From the NCBI GenBank assembly GCA_963693315.1, contig OY856187.1, positions 387,547,685 to 387,611,684 of the forward strand: a stretch of DNA of 64,000 bases. Direction: 5' to 3'. Origin of the DNA: Diogma glabrata (lineage: Eukaryota; Arthropoda; Insecta; Diptera; Cylindrotomidae). Every line of letters starts with the position of its first letter. Within the stretch, counting starts at the first letter, position 1. Under the pieces are notes generated by a model. That model was not told the origin of the DNA, made no database searches, and saw nothing but the letters and a program-made list of their open reading frames with translations. Positions 23,571 to 33,670 of the stretch are shown one piece after another. Made by a program: the position numbers and the translations under genes.

Positions 23571-23640
23571 TCTTTCTTAAATATATATAAAAATCACGTG
23601 TCACGATCTTTGTCCGCGATGAACTCCGCAACAACGTAAC
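23571..23640 (+). mobile_element. Candidate Helitron 5' end
   Basis: Preceded by an A at 23570, the sequence begins TCTTTCTTAAATATATATAA and continues into ATCACGTGTCACGATCTTTG and GTCCGCGATGAACTCC. A 5' TC followed by an AT-rich run resembles insect Helitron starts, and a + strand helicase relic and a CTAG end lie downstream in the same orientation. This remains a hypothesis. Confidence 0.35.
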
Positions 23641-23829
23641 CAATCTTAATGAAATTTTGTACAATGTGTGTATGATGGTCCAGCTGGAGAGATAGGATAG
23701 TTATTATCTTGATTAAATGCCTAAAGATTTTTTAATTGCGAATTAAATGTTAAATATGGATGGTTCATATGCCAACTTTCAGATGGCAGCGTAAATCAAT
23801 TTATTCAATTGATAATAAACTTCGGTGTC

Positions 23830-24720
23830 GTGAAAAAATATCACACGAAAAAATCCCACACGATATAATATCACGTCGAAAATATCACATCACGAAAATA
23901 TCACATCCTAAAATCACACGCGAAAAAATATCACATCCTAAAATAACACGGAAAAAATATATCCTAAAATCACACGCGTAAAAATATCGCTTTCTTAAGT
24001 CTCCACTAACCGCGCCAAATGTTTGCTAAAACCGGGCATTCACATACAACAGAGACAGAATTTCATACAAATTTGACAGCAGAAAATTCTGTTGCTGTAA
24101 AATTTGTATAGCATTCTGTTTCTGTTTTATGCGAATTTCAACCTTAACGTTTGTAAACATAGATTTGTTTAAGGGAGACACGAAATATGAGCACGAACAA
24201 ACATTTGCTAACATTTGTTAGTTTACCGAATAATATGGAAAACATGATGTTTTTGCATGTTTTTGGTCGTTCATTGGAGACAGATTTTTGTCTTCACTTC
24301 ATATTATTTAGGAACTAGGTCTGTCATGTGTATATTGATCTGTCATTGATAATTAAATATGATTTTGGTTTTTTAAGTAAAAATTTAGAATATAACAAAA
24401 AATATTTTTTGTTAAAATATTATATAATTGTGTAATTGGTTTTAATAATGGATTTTATACAAATAAAAGCTGTCAAAGTTTTTATTATAAAATTTTCGGC
24501 ACTGTTTGCAGACATTTGTTTTTAGAAAAAGTTTGGTTGGTGGAGACAGACTGTTAGCAAACGTTAGCAAACATTAGCAAACGTTTGTTGTTGTATTCGT
24601 GCAGTGGAGACTACCTTAAAAGCACACGCGAAAAAATAGCGCATCCTAAAATCACAGATGTATAAATATCACATCCTAAAATCAAACGCGAAAACAAGTC
24701 ATGGAAAACATTTTATTGTA
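23830..24720 (+). repeat. 30-bp minisatellite block, + orientation, split by a MITE
   Basis: Degenerate units of the form ATCACATCCTAAAATCACAC followed by GCGAAAAAAT, preceded by shorter CACACGAAAA variants. The block is interrupted at 23995 and resumes at 24616-24700. The same series occurs in inverted orientation at 25250-25530, including the same non-repetitive lead-in and exit (TGGAAAAmATTTTATTG), so both are copies of one parent. Confidence 0.8.
23999..24615. mobile_element. TTAA-flanked MITE, 617 bp
   Basis: TTAA at 23995-23998 and 24616-24619. The inner ends are TCTCCACT on the left and AGTGGAGA on the right, offset by a few bases. The interior holds nested palindromes, including ACAGAGACAGAATTT with its complement and GTTAGCAAACGTTAGCAAAC repeats. 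It lies inside one minisatellite unit. The TTAA target fits piggyBac-type transposons. No ORF. Confidence 0.65.
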
Positions 24721-25249
24721 AAAAACCCAACGTCGGTATATAATATATAAATTTTAACGAATTATATGCTAACAATTGTAACGACCATTGAGATTTGAGA
24801 CACAATCTTTCATATGCAACCGTATTTGACTTAGTAAAAACGTTTTCAATGATTTCATGTCATAGCCCTATCAAACAAATGACTCCCACTTAATTTATTT
24901 TCGATCCCAAATGATTTAAGCAATACTCGCTGCTCAAATTGTAGATCGAAAAGATTTATGGTTTACAAGATAGCGGACGGTAACAGACAGACACGTAGTA
25001 TAAAAGGAATCCTAAAATAAATTGATTGCATTTTCTCACAGTTATGTATTTCTATTATTTTGGTTTCTATAATTTGTACCAACCATGAGCAATTCTTCTT
25101 AACATTGCGATTATTCGATCACGACTGTAATTTGTAAAAATATTTGCTATATTCTTTCTGCCGTAGTGATATCTTCAAAATTAGAGATCGAAGGTACGCT
25201 TCTCTGCAATCTCAAAAATTGTAATATTTCTGTGTTTTTTGCAATAAAA

Positions 25250-25530
25250 TTTTTTCCATAATATTTTTTCGCGTGTGATTTTAGGATGCGATATTTTTAC
25301 GCTTGTGATTTTAGGATGTGATATTTTTTCGCGTGTGATTTTAGGATGTGATATTTTTTCGCGTGTGATTTTAGGATGTGATATTTTTTCGCGTGTGATT
25401 TTGGGATGTGATAGTTTCGAGATGTGATGTTTTCGTGATGTGATATTTTCGTATAGTGTGATTTTTTCGTTGTGATATTTTCGACGTGATATTCTTTCGT
25501 GTGGGATCTTTTCGTGTGATATTTTATCAT
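25250..25530 (-). repeat. 30-bp minisatellite block, inverted copy
   Basis: On the + strand there are five consecutive units with an exact 30-base period (CGCGTGTGATTTTAGGATGT then GATATTTTTT) at about 25267-25415, followed by shorter variants. It is the inverted counterpart of 23830-24720 but lacks the inserted MITE and has more units. Confidence 0.85.
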
Positions 25531-26639
25531 AGAACCATATATTTATTATAGAAGTGTTAGAAAGTATCGAAACCTGTAAAAAAATTATTGGATTGGTTTT
25601 TATAAAGTTTGAATAAAAATAAGAGTACAAATTAAAGAAAAGAATAATTTAAATTTATTTATTTATTTTTTTAAATTTTTCATTGATCTTCAATGTTAAT
25701 TTACAAAAATCAATATCAAATTGAAAAATACACTTATTTGTATTGCAAATTAAAATAGAACGATTAAAGGTAAAAAAAATTGTCATCAAATCTAGCGAAG
25801 TTTATTTTACAACCTATATGCCCGATTTATAGTCGGTAACTTTAACTTAACGTAAAGTACAAATGTATGAAAATGCACTAGAGCATTTATAGTCGTTAAC
25901 GCAAACTTAACGTAAAGTTAATTTCATTCTATCTTAAAGATTTTGTTAAGGATTTTTTGACGTTTGGTATAAAAACTGAAACAAAGTAATATTTAATTGC
26001 AAGTGTCCATAAAAATAAAATTTTATGTATTAAAAAATGCAAAGGATATAAAAAGAGCGACTTAAATGTTTCATGTTAATTTTTTTTTATTGACCAATAT
26101 ATTTGATAGTGTGATATACGCCTCATAAATTTGGGTTAGTCGATAGATGGTGCCGTATTTGTATATAAAACGTTGTTTTTAATGTTAAAGTTTTGCGAAT
26201 ACACTACGCTATGATTTTTCCAATTGTCGTGTATTATTTTTTCATTGGTGATTGGTGATAATTATTTTAATTGTTTTTTTTTTAAATATCGGTTTATACG
26301 CATAGTTTGCTTTGATCAATGTTTTTATCGTTGAACATAATTTTATGCAATTGAAAAATGAATGTATAATCTAACAAACAATAACATTTATTTGACAAAA
26401 TTATACATATTGGAATTTAATACATCATGCTATAAATTTTAAATTTCCGAAACACCTTATTGAGCTCTTAAAAAAAAAATTTCTTTATTATTATTTCTAA
26501 TTCTTTTTTATTTTATATAATTGATTATATTTCGGGTTATTTGCAACCCATTATCAACAAACATTTAAAAGTGGTTAGTAAATAAATTAAATAAATTTGA
26601 ATTTATGTTGCTTTTGTCGATATTAATGGCGTTTATGTC

Positions 26640-27010
26640 CTTATGAATGTAAAGGGATTCAAAAGCATCCAATTTATTGCTGTCGTGCACCTCTTTCTTT
26701 AACCTCATATTATCTATTGAAAAATTTAAATAATCATTTTATTTTCCAAAACATGTTTTGCTATATGGGCTTTATTTTGTTGGTTTGTTTTAATGTATCC
26801 AGAATGTTCCTTAAAGCGTTTCTTCAAACACATACGCGTCTGCCCAAATAATATTTTTATAGTAATTACCACAAGATAGTTCATAAACACCGACTTTGTC
26901 ATGTGTTTTATCGTTAGTTGATCCTAACTTATGTTTCAACGTCATGATTTTACAAATTTTCTCATCTACAACAAATATGTTGTTGGTTTGCAATTGTATG
27001 TAAAACATGT
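26640..27010 (-). pseudogene. Penelope-like GIY-YIG domain relic
   Basis: On the - strand the sequence reads DKVGVYELSCGN (GIY motif as GVY, near 26890), then, after a frameshift, FGQTRMCLKKRFKEHSGY near 26830 (YIGQT with R..F..RF.EH), then a basic helix with IAKHV. These are the two halves of the GIY-YIG nuclease of Penelope-like elements. It is distinct in sequence from the copy at 7573-8580. An internally deleted relative lies inverted at 39530-40080. Confidence 0.75.
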
Positions 27011-27293
27011 TCCTAAAAATAAGTGATGATAGTTGATATTATCGATTATATCGATTTAAAGTTAAAAATTACGAAATGAGAGCCGCACAAATACTATAAA
27101 AAGAAACATAGCTCATCAAACACGGATGGCAATCATGATGAACAAACTAATTAAAAATGGTGGACTTAGCTGGTAACACATATGCAATAGTAACTTGCAA
27201 ACGGTAACTATGCATTAATGAATTAAAGAATTCATTAACGAATTAAATATATACTCCAGCAGGAAGATTTGTAAAATTTAAAAATTTTGATCT

Positions 27294-28066
27294 ATGGGTG
27301 TGACAACCCCGAGTACTTAGGTCCCTGCTATTTGTATATGAGTAAGCTTGAGATATCGTTTATCACTGGCAATAGCAGTGAAATATTACTAGCCAAAGTG
27401 ATATCTTAAGGATGTTGGCGGATGAACTTTTTTCAATCAACGATAGCACTCTTAGTCTTAGTTATAGAATATTCTTTGATGGTTTCACGCTATTTTTTTT
27501 AAATAAAATGTGTTGGGTAGGACGAAAAACAATGTTTGCAATAACAACACATAACAACCTTTGAAGAATATGGTCCCACAACAACATGCTTTCTAAGGGG
27601 GTGATGGACCCAAATTTTTTATTTTTTTATATTTTTTTAAAGAATGAACTTTATCGTTTGCTCGAAGGAATGAGCTTCCATATAACTATTAAATATGCCG
27701 GGTTTAATCGTAGAGCAAAACCATGTTTTACATGATCTTGGTATATGCTTCTAGCACTATAAAGATAATTGGTAGCCCAATTTAGCTTTGTTCCTACAAA
27801 TTTAAAAAAAAAAAGTATTTTATTTTTATTTCCTTCACTTTATCATGAAATATTGCCCTATGTCGTTTATTATTATGTGAAAGGATTTATTATTTAGTTT
27901 TCCATTCTTTAAAAAGAATATAAAAACCAAAAAATAAGAAATTTGCGTCTATCATCTTAAAAAAACATGATGTTGTGGAACCTAGGTCAAGGGTTTTATG
28001 TGTTGTTGTGAGACATATTGTAATTCCAGCTACACAACACATTTTATTAAAAAATATGTCAAATAT
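27294..28066 (+). mobile_element. Retroposon R, copy 1
   Basis: This sequence begins at the TGGGTGTGACAACCCC segment and ends at ACACAACACATTTTATTAAA. It is homologous over its length to 35615-36246 and, at its 3' part only, to 39216-39355, sharing the same 3' end with A-rich tails and different 5' ends. That pattern is typical of retroposition. This copy is more diverged and carries extra sequence near 27490-27640. Confidence 0.65.
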
Positions 28067-28104
28067 TTTGAAATAGCATACATTTTTTTGAAATTTTAGG
28101 TGAA

Positions 28105-28440
28105 AAAGATGATGAACAATATCATTGAAGGTACAATTTTGAATGTAAAATTCAAAGGGGAAGATGTACTGTTGCTACGCATTTCAATGATCCTAACAGA
28201 TATGGCATTTTAATTCAAACGTTTAGTTTCCAGTGCTACTCACTTTTGCAATGACAATCAATAAAGCACAAGGACGATTGCTGCAAGGATGTGGATTAGG
28301 TAGATTTGGAGAATCCGTACTTCTCACATCTGGACAACTGTATATGGCCAGCTAACGTCGGAACACCTTCTGATTTATTCGTGTACGCATCTAGACGGAA
28401 AAACATAAAATATAATGTGTGCCCTCAAGCACACGAATAA
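28105..28440 (+). pseudogene. Helitron Rep-helicase, C-terminal motif fragment
   Basis: The + strand encodes, with one stop and one frameshift, the last part of the PIF1-like helicase of Helitrons. FAMTINKAQGRLLQGCGL (family FAMTINKAQGQS) is followed by GQLYMAS (family GQLYVALSR) and, after a frameshift, TPSDLFVYASRRKN ending at CPQAHE-stop (28438-28440). These are helicase motifs V and VI. The Rep nuclease and the rest of the helicase are absent here. Helitrons move by rolling-circle replication. This copy is dead, but it fixes the orientation of the element. Confidence 0.85.
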
Positions 28441-28534
28441 GGAAATAGAATTAAAACGACATTTTGAAATTTTTTTCTTATTAAAATAAATAATTGTTGC
28501 AATAAAAATGATGCAATGTAAATTGAATGTTAGG

Positions 28535-28615
28535 TACGTTTAATTTGACTGAAACAACTGAAAAATTGTTCGTTGTTTCAAATGCTTTAGTCAAATCGAA
28601 CACGGCTGTTATCAA
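28535..28615. repeat. Short hairpin element, GTTCGATTTGACT family
   Basis: Ends TTTAATTTGACTGAAACAAC and TTTAGTCAAATCGAACACGG are complementary around a short loop. Related copies lie at 37120-37235 and 51233-51325. Confidence 0.6.
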
Positions 28616-28930
28616 AACGACTTTTCTTGAATTTCCTTTCTTATGAGATACCGACAATATGCGACGGGTATAATGTTAAATAAACAAAAGTTTTACAGTA
28701 TTTGGTGTAAAATAAATAAAGTTTTGAGAGATTTTTAGAGTGATTAAGCTTAAAGTAATTATTTTATTTTAAAACAGTTTTTGTGTGTTTCGTGTCGGGA
28801 ACAAATACAATTTAGATTTGTATAATCACAGATGAAGAATTCAATTTAAATAAATATGAGATAATGAAGTTTCAATTTAGAAATTATCTGAACATAAAAA
28901 TTGAAATATGTTTCATTGTTGTTTCATCCA

Positions 28931-29000
28931 CTGTGGCTGAGTCTGTAAGATGGCTTTGAACTATGATGTCTCTGATGAGTGTGAGTTCAATCCCGACAGT
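28931..29000 (+). other. tRNA-like (SINE head-like) sequence
   Basis: An A-box-like TGGCTGAGT is followed about 45 bases later by a B-box-like GAGTTCAATCCC. The spacing fits a pol III promoter derived from a tRNA. The cloverleaf is imperfect, so a functional tRNA is not claimed. Confidence 0.4.
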
Positions 29001-29715
29001 AATTACTTATTATCGGGAATAACACTTTCAATAATTAATTTCAGCAATAATTACTCACAAAATCGACCAAAAAATTAATATTCCATTAATCTTGTCTATA
29101 TATGGAACATATATGCCAATATATTGACCGTGTGTAAGATATTAGTTTCGCATTGATTTGCAACAATCAATAATGACTTTAAAATGACTTAGGATGTTGA
29201 CTAAATAGAAATATTTCTCATCCTATGAATTCCAATACAAAAACTTCCAAATAATTTTGATTTTTTTTGCATCACTTCTTCTATTCCTTTTTCGCATCAC
29301 TTCTTCTATACCTTCATCGAATGTATTGTCTTACTGCTCTTACTGCCCTTGCTGACCATAAAATAACATAATGATCAAAATTTTTTGCAACTTTTTTAGT
29401 AACCTACCGGAAAAGAAAGCGTATATTAAACCGCATGAGCGCTGTGAAAATGTGTGAATCGATTTTTGTTCCGTATAATGTTCTATCTAGAGGCACACCT
29501 GAAACCTTACACACCTGAAAACTTATTTGATCGCGTATTTTTTATATATCCTTTGTTTTATATATAATACTATTTTTTATATTTTACTGATCAACTAGAG
29601 TGCTGATCCTTTTACATTCATATTTAAAAAAAAAATAGAAAATCATTTCTCATTACTGCTCTTTGAAATTATTGCTACTACGTCAACAAAATGTATACAC
29701 ACAAACTTTATTTAT

Positions 29716-29746
29716 AGGTGTAGCAAAGCACGCCGAGTCCTGCTAG
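29716..29746 (+). mobile_element. Probable Helitron 3' terminus
   Basis: Sequence GTGTAGCAAAGCACGCCGAG, then TCCTGCTAG, followed by T at 29747. Insect Helitrons often end in a GCACGCCGGGT-type GC block and CTAG, inserting before T. It matches the orientation of the helicase relic 1.3 kb upstream. Confidence 0.6.
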
Positions 29747-29784
29747 TTTAATATAAAAAGTATTAATATAAAAAAATTCAGCGT

Positions 29785-30723
29785 TTCAGGATGTTGAAAT
29801 GCTTCGACATTCCTGCGGACGGTCTTTTTTGCTTGTCTGTTAAATGTAGATGATAATTTGCACTTGTACTTAAAGATTACAAGCATATGATCGGTGTCCA
29901 TATCAGCACCTCTGTATAATCGAACGTCAGTTATACTTGTAGAGTGTCTTTTAGAGATCATGACGTGATCGATTTGATTTTTCGTTCTTCCGTCATTTGA
30001 TTTCCACGTTGCCTTGTGAATTCTCTTGTGAGGGAAGAAAGTGCTGGAAATTACTAGATCATACATCATAGCCAGCTTGGCTGCGCGAAAACTGTTATTG
30101 TTGCTGGTATGATGCAAGCTGTTAGGGCCGATATATGTTTTAAGTTCTGCAATCCTACCAATTTGAGCATTAAAGTCACCTACTATGATTTTTATATCGT
30201 GCCACGGGATTTTATTAATGACTTCTTCGAGTTTTAGGAAGAACAGGTCTTTAATATCATCTGCTTTATCTTCAGTAGGTGCATGAACATTGACGATCGT
30301 TACATTGAATTTTTGCGTTCGGATTCTCAGTATGCATAACCGCATATTAATTGGGCAGAAGTCAATAACATGCTGATTCACGCGACGATGTATAAGAAAG
30401 CCAACTCCAAATTCTCCTCCGTTTTGATGACCGCAATAATACAGAGTGTATCATTTCGCTGTTTCGTGAATTCCACTGCCTGGCCATCTTAGTTCTTGTG
30501 ATTCCAGTATATCCAGTGTGTAGCTTTCGACTTGTTGAGTGAGTTTTAGGAGATCTCCTGGTCTTCTAAGGCTTAGCACGTTCCAGGTTCCTATTTTTAA
30601 ATCGTAGTCCGGGTACAGTTTCCGAGGTCGTTTCAATAATGAATCCGAGATATTCCGAGGCCTGTGTACAGAATCGATGACAATAATTTTTTTACGGAAA
30701 TGTGGTGTTAGCCCTTCGCCCAA
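29785..30723 (-). pseudogene. RTE/BovB-type LINE, endonuclease domain only
   Basis: Two stretches in one frame (30451-30723 and about 29785-30381) are separated by an in-frame TGA at 30451-30453 followed by coding-like sequence (YYCGHQNGGEFGVGFLIHRR). Motifs of the apurinic-type endonuclease are clear: GTWNVLSLRRPG, LQELRW-like SQELRWPG, VNVHAPTEDK, GDFNAQIG, NQIDHVMI and DTDHMLV. This is the arrangement of RTE-class proteins. The RT domain is missing: coding similarity stops near 29785, next to the Helitron end. A LINE keeping its 5' end but losing its 3' end is unusual and points to later deletion or insertion. Confidence 0.85.
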
Positions 30724-30787
30724 CCCAAATTTTCGTGAATGGGTTCGTTCTGCATCTTAAGGTCACCAGAAACAACATTTTTACACG

Positions 30788-30949
30788 TTTATATAGCGAG
30801 CCGCTTGATCCAAGACAGACGCCCGCTACAAACCGCCCCTAACATGGAGAACAGACGCTTGCTACACTTTTATATAGCGAGCCGCTTGATCCAAGACAGA
30901 CGCCTGCTCCAAGCCGCCCCTAACATGGAGAACAGACGCTTGGGTTGCA
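30788..30949 (-). repeat. Two 81-bp tandem units, RTE 5' UTR
   Basis: TTTATATAGCGAGCCGCTTG begins at 30788 and again at 30869. The two units differ at only a few bases and are GC-rich relative to their surroundings. They lie just upstream of the RTE endonuclease start, the position of a tandem-promoter 5' UTR. Confidence 0.8.
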
Positions 30950-31744
30950 TTGGTTTTGTGGCACCAATGACTCGCCATAGTGCAGAATCATTGAGTATAA
31001 GCAATATTTACTCTAGCCCTCTCAACTACACCAACCTAATTCTGTTAGCGTTACCCAGGTAGCACGGCGTGGACGTAGAATTTCGAATTTTCTACTCCTA
31101 TCACAGTAAATTAGAAAGAAAAATTTTTAATTAAAGAAAAAATTGATTTTTAAAAATTAAATATTTCAATTCATTTTGACACAGAATAATGCAAAGCCTA
31201 TTACAATTTGTAAGCTGTTTGCGTTTAATTTATATAATTAGTAGTTCATTTTTTCAAGTAATTATACGATTTTGGGCATTAAAACAAAGTCGTAGAAAAA
31301 GTATATAACAAAATTCGAGCTGCAAACCATTTTCCATGCTCGTGAAGGTACTGCACTCGCCGCTACGCGTTTCGTGCGCAATAATTTCCCTCGCATGTAA
31401 AATACTATTTGCAGCTCTAAATACTGGTTACGGGGAAGAGACTCAGTACTATCTATTCAAAACAAATTGTGTCTGTATCGTCAAATATTGAAACGTATGG
31501 TATCTGAGGCTGTGCTAAAAAATCAAACGTGAAAATTATCCAGTCGTTCCAAAACAAAGTCCAAAAATCAAACATCAAAAACGAAGACCAGCAAAGAGTC
31601 TTAAAGATAGAGTTCGTGAATGATAAAATAAAAAAAAATGCAATTGAGCTCTCCCGCTGCTAAAAGCAGGCTCAAAAGAACCACTAGATTTGATCTTATA
31701 ATCAAAAACATGCCTAACAAAATTTTGTAAACGGGTCTAACCTA
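30950..31744. other. Unassigned sequence
   Basis: AT-rich with a less AT-rich patch at about 31310-31460 (CTCGCCGCTACGCGTTTCGT). Short coding-like stretches on the + strand (31500-31620) are Lys/Ser/Thr-rich, without a recognisable motif. Confidence 0.35.
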
Positions 31745-32295
31745 TTAATCTAAGTAATTAATGTAACTAAAATTATTTTTTTAGATTTAGATTTACGCAA
31801 TTTTATCAATCCTTGCGTATGATGATAATTAAATAATTTAGTTTATACTTTTAATCAGCAATTTTTTGTTGTGTGAAATTTTTGTTAATCTCCACGCAAA
31901 TTCTTGAGTTAAATTAGTTGGCGCTAAATTTTTGACCTGTAATTTGATAAAGTTGAGGTTATATTGCAAAAGTTATCGTTATGGAAAAATTATTAAATTT
32001 TATTAATATATCTTTGTGTCTATAAATATTTTAAATCAACCTAAATTTTGTAAAAAAAAATTCCATTACGTTAAGAATAATTTTATGTTTAAAAAAAAAT
32101 AATCGAATTAATAACAAATTAGTATTTTATTGATAAAAGCGATTTAAATTAATTTTTTCCTTTTGTTCCGATGCTTATCTGTTAACTCTTTTTAACAGTA
32201 TTTCTCTGTTACTTTGCGATGTCCACCTCAATGGAACTCCTTATATCGTTTCTACAAATACCACTTTTTCGGTTTTGAGTAATTCCGCCGATGTT
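31745..32295 (-). repeat. Repeat Q, uninterrupted copy (empty site)
   Basis: These 550 bp match, in inverted orientation, four separate blocks downstream: about 39330-39440, 40574-40631, 42775-43067 and 45954-46037. A 230-base stretch compared by eye is about 97% identical. The copy here is continuous, so it records the pre-insertion state of the other locus. Confidence 0.9.
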
Positions 32296-32927
32296 TAGTT
32301 TAGTTAGTGAAAGTACCTCCCTTTCAATTTCCACTCCCATTCCACTCCCTAATATTTTGCACTGCTGACAATTTTAATTTCTTTAGTCCTTAAACATTAT
32401 CACTTTTTTTTTATCCAGAGTAGTTGTTTCATTTCGGCTTTGTCTGCACTTTGTGGCAGTTGAATTCACACTAACGACAACTCCGTGCTATCCATTACTT
32501 CGGTCTGAAAGACCTAAGTATTACATTCATGAGCTCAAAGTCAAATTCTTACCCCCACTTTTTTTGGCATTTCTCGACGTTTTAGGACCTACTGATTCTA
32601 AAAAAGCAAAACAAAAAAAAAATGTGTGTCTGTCTGTCGGCCGGCCGGCCGCAGTCATTACCTACACTGCAGGGAAAACCGCTGGAGGGATTTCAAAATT
32701 TTTTTTTTCTAAAAATAGGTATACTTAAGGGACAGGTTCGAAAGGACGCTGTGTTCGATAACTGTACCGGAAGTGTGTCAAAAAATCATTATGTGTGTCA
32801 AAAATAGCAAATTTTCATATTTTTGGCTTGAAAAACGTCCATTTTAAGTGATTACGAGTAGGAACATTGAATTTGGAGAAATCTTGATGGTCGGGATTGG
32901 TATGTGAGATCAAAAACTAGATTATTA
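32296..32927. other. Unassigned sequence with a GGCCGGCCGGCC patch
   Basis: No supported ORF. A GTGTCTGTCTGTCGGCCGGC segment at 32622-32650 resembles the CTGTCTGTCGG lead of dispersed insect repeats. Repeated GTGTCAAAAA words precede the tandem array. Confidence 0.35.
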
Positions 32928-33330
32928 CATTATAAGTTTGTCAAAAAAATGTTGTCAAGTGTGTCAAAAGAAAGTTTTTATTTATTTTTCTACCCAATTT
33001 TTTGGAAAAAAATAAAATTGTTTGTTTGAAATGAAATTTTATTATTATTATTGAGAATTATGGCATTATAAGTTTGTCAAAAAATTGTTGTCAAGTGTAT
33101 CAAAAGAAAGGTTTTTATTTATTTTTTACCCATATTTTTTAGAAAAAATAAAATTTATAGTTTGTATGATATGAAATTTTATTATTATTATAGAATTATG
33201 GCATTATAAGTTTGTCAAAAAAATAATGTCAAGTGTGTCAAAAAATGATTTCATTTATTTTTTTAGCCAATTTTTTGGAAAAAAAATGTAGCTGTTTTTA
33301 TGACGTATATGTAATTGAAAATGAAATTGG
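32928..33330 (+). repeat. Tandem repeat, about 137-bp period, three copies
   Basis: The phrase CATTATAAGTTTGTCAAAAA occurs at 32928, 33064 and 33202, each followed by GTCAAGTGTrTCAAA and a TTTTTGGAAAAAA-like run. Copies diverge by small indels. Confidence 0.8.
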
Positions 33331-33344
33331 ACATGGAAATTTTT

Positions 33345-33600
33345 GAATTTGTTATAGTTTTTGAAATATTTTTGAAGTTTTGAAAAAGTTTGTATTTTAT
33401 AATTTTGTAATAATATTTGCAATATTTTTAGAATTTCGGAAAAAGTTTAAATTTTTGAATTTGTAAGAATTTTTGGAATGTTTTTAGAATTTTGAAAAAT
33501 TTTAAATTTTTGATTTTATTATAATTTTTGGAATATTTTTGGAATTTTGAAAAAGTTTGGTTTTATTTAATTTAACAATATTTTTTGAATTTTGATTATA
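33345..33600 (+). repeat. AT-rich tandem repeat, about 55-bp period
   Basis: About four copies of a unit built around AATATTTTTGGAATTTTGAA followed by AAAGTTT. The copies are degenerate. Confidence 0.65.
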
Positions 33601-33670
33601 ATTTTCCGGCAACGTATTGATGTTTCGTGTTAGTTTTGTAATAAATTTTTAAACAGATATAAAAAATACT

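Noticed and set aside
25267..25415. Regular 30-bp repeats resembling a CRISPR array
   Set aside because: Units are contiguous with no spacers and lie in eukaryotic, intron-containing DNA.
23760..25630. ORFs with repeated HILKSHAKKY decapeptides on both strands
   Set aside because: They are translations of the 30-bp minisatellite, whose period is a multiple of three. There is no start context, domain or conservation outside the repeat.
28960..29000. CTGATGAG word suggesting a hammerhead core
   Set aside because: No paired stem II with GAAA follows; the region is better explained as tRNA-like.
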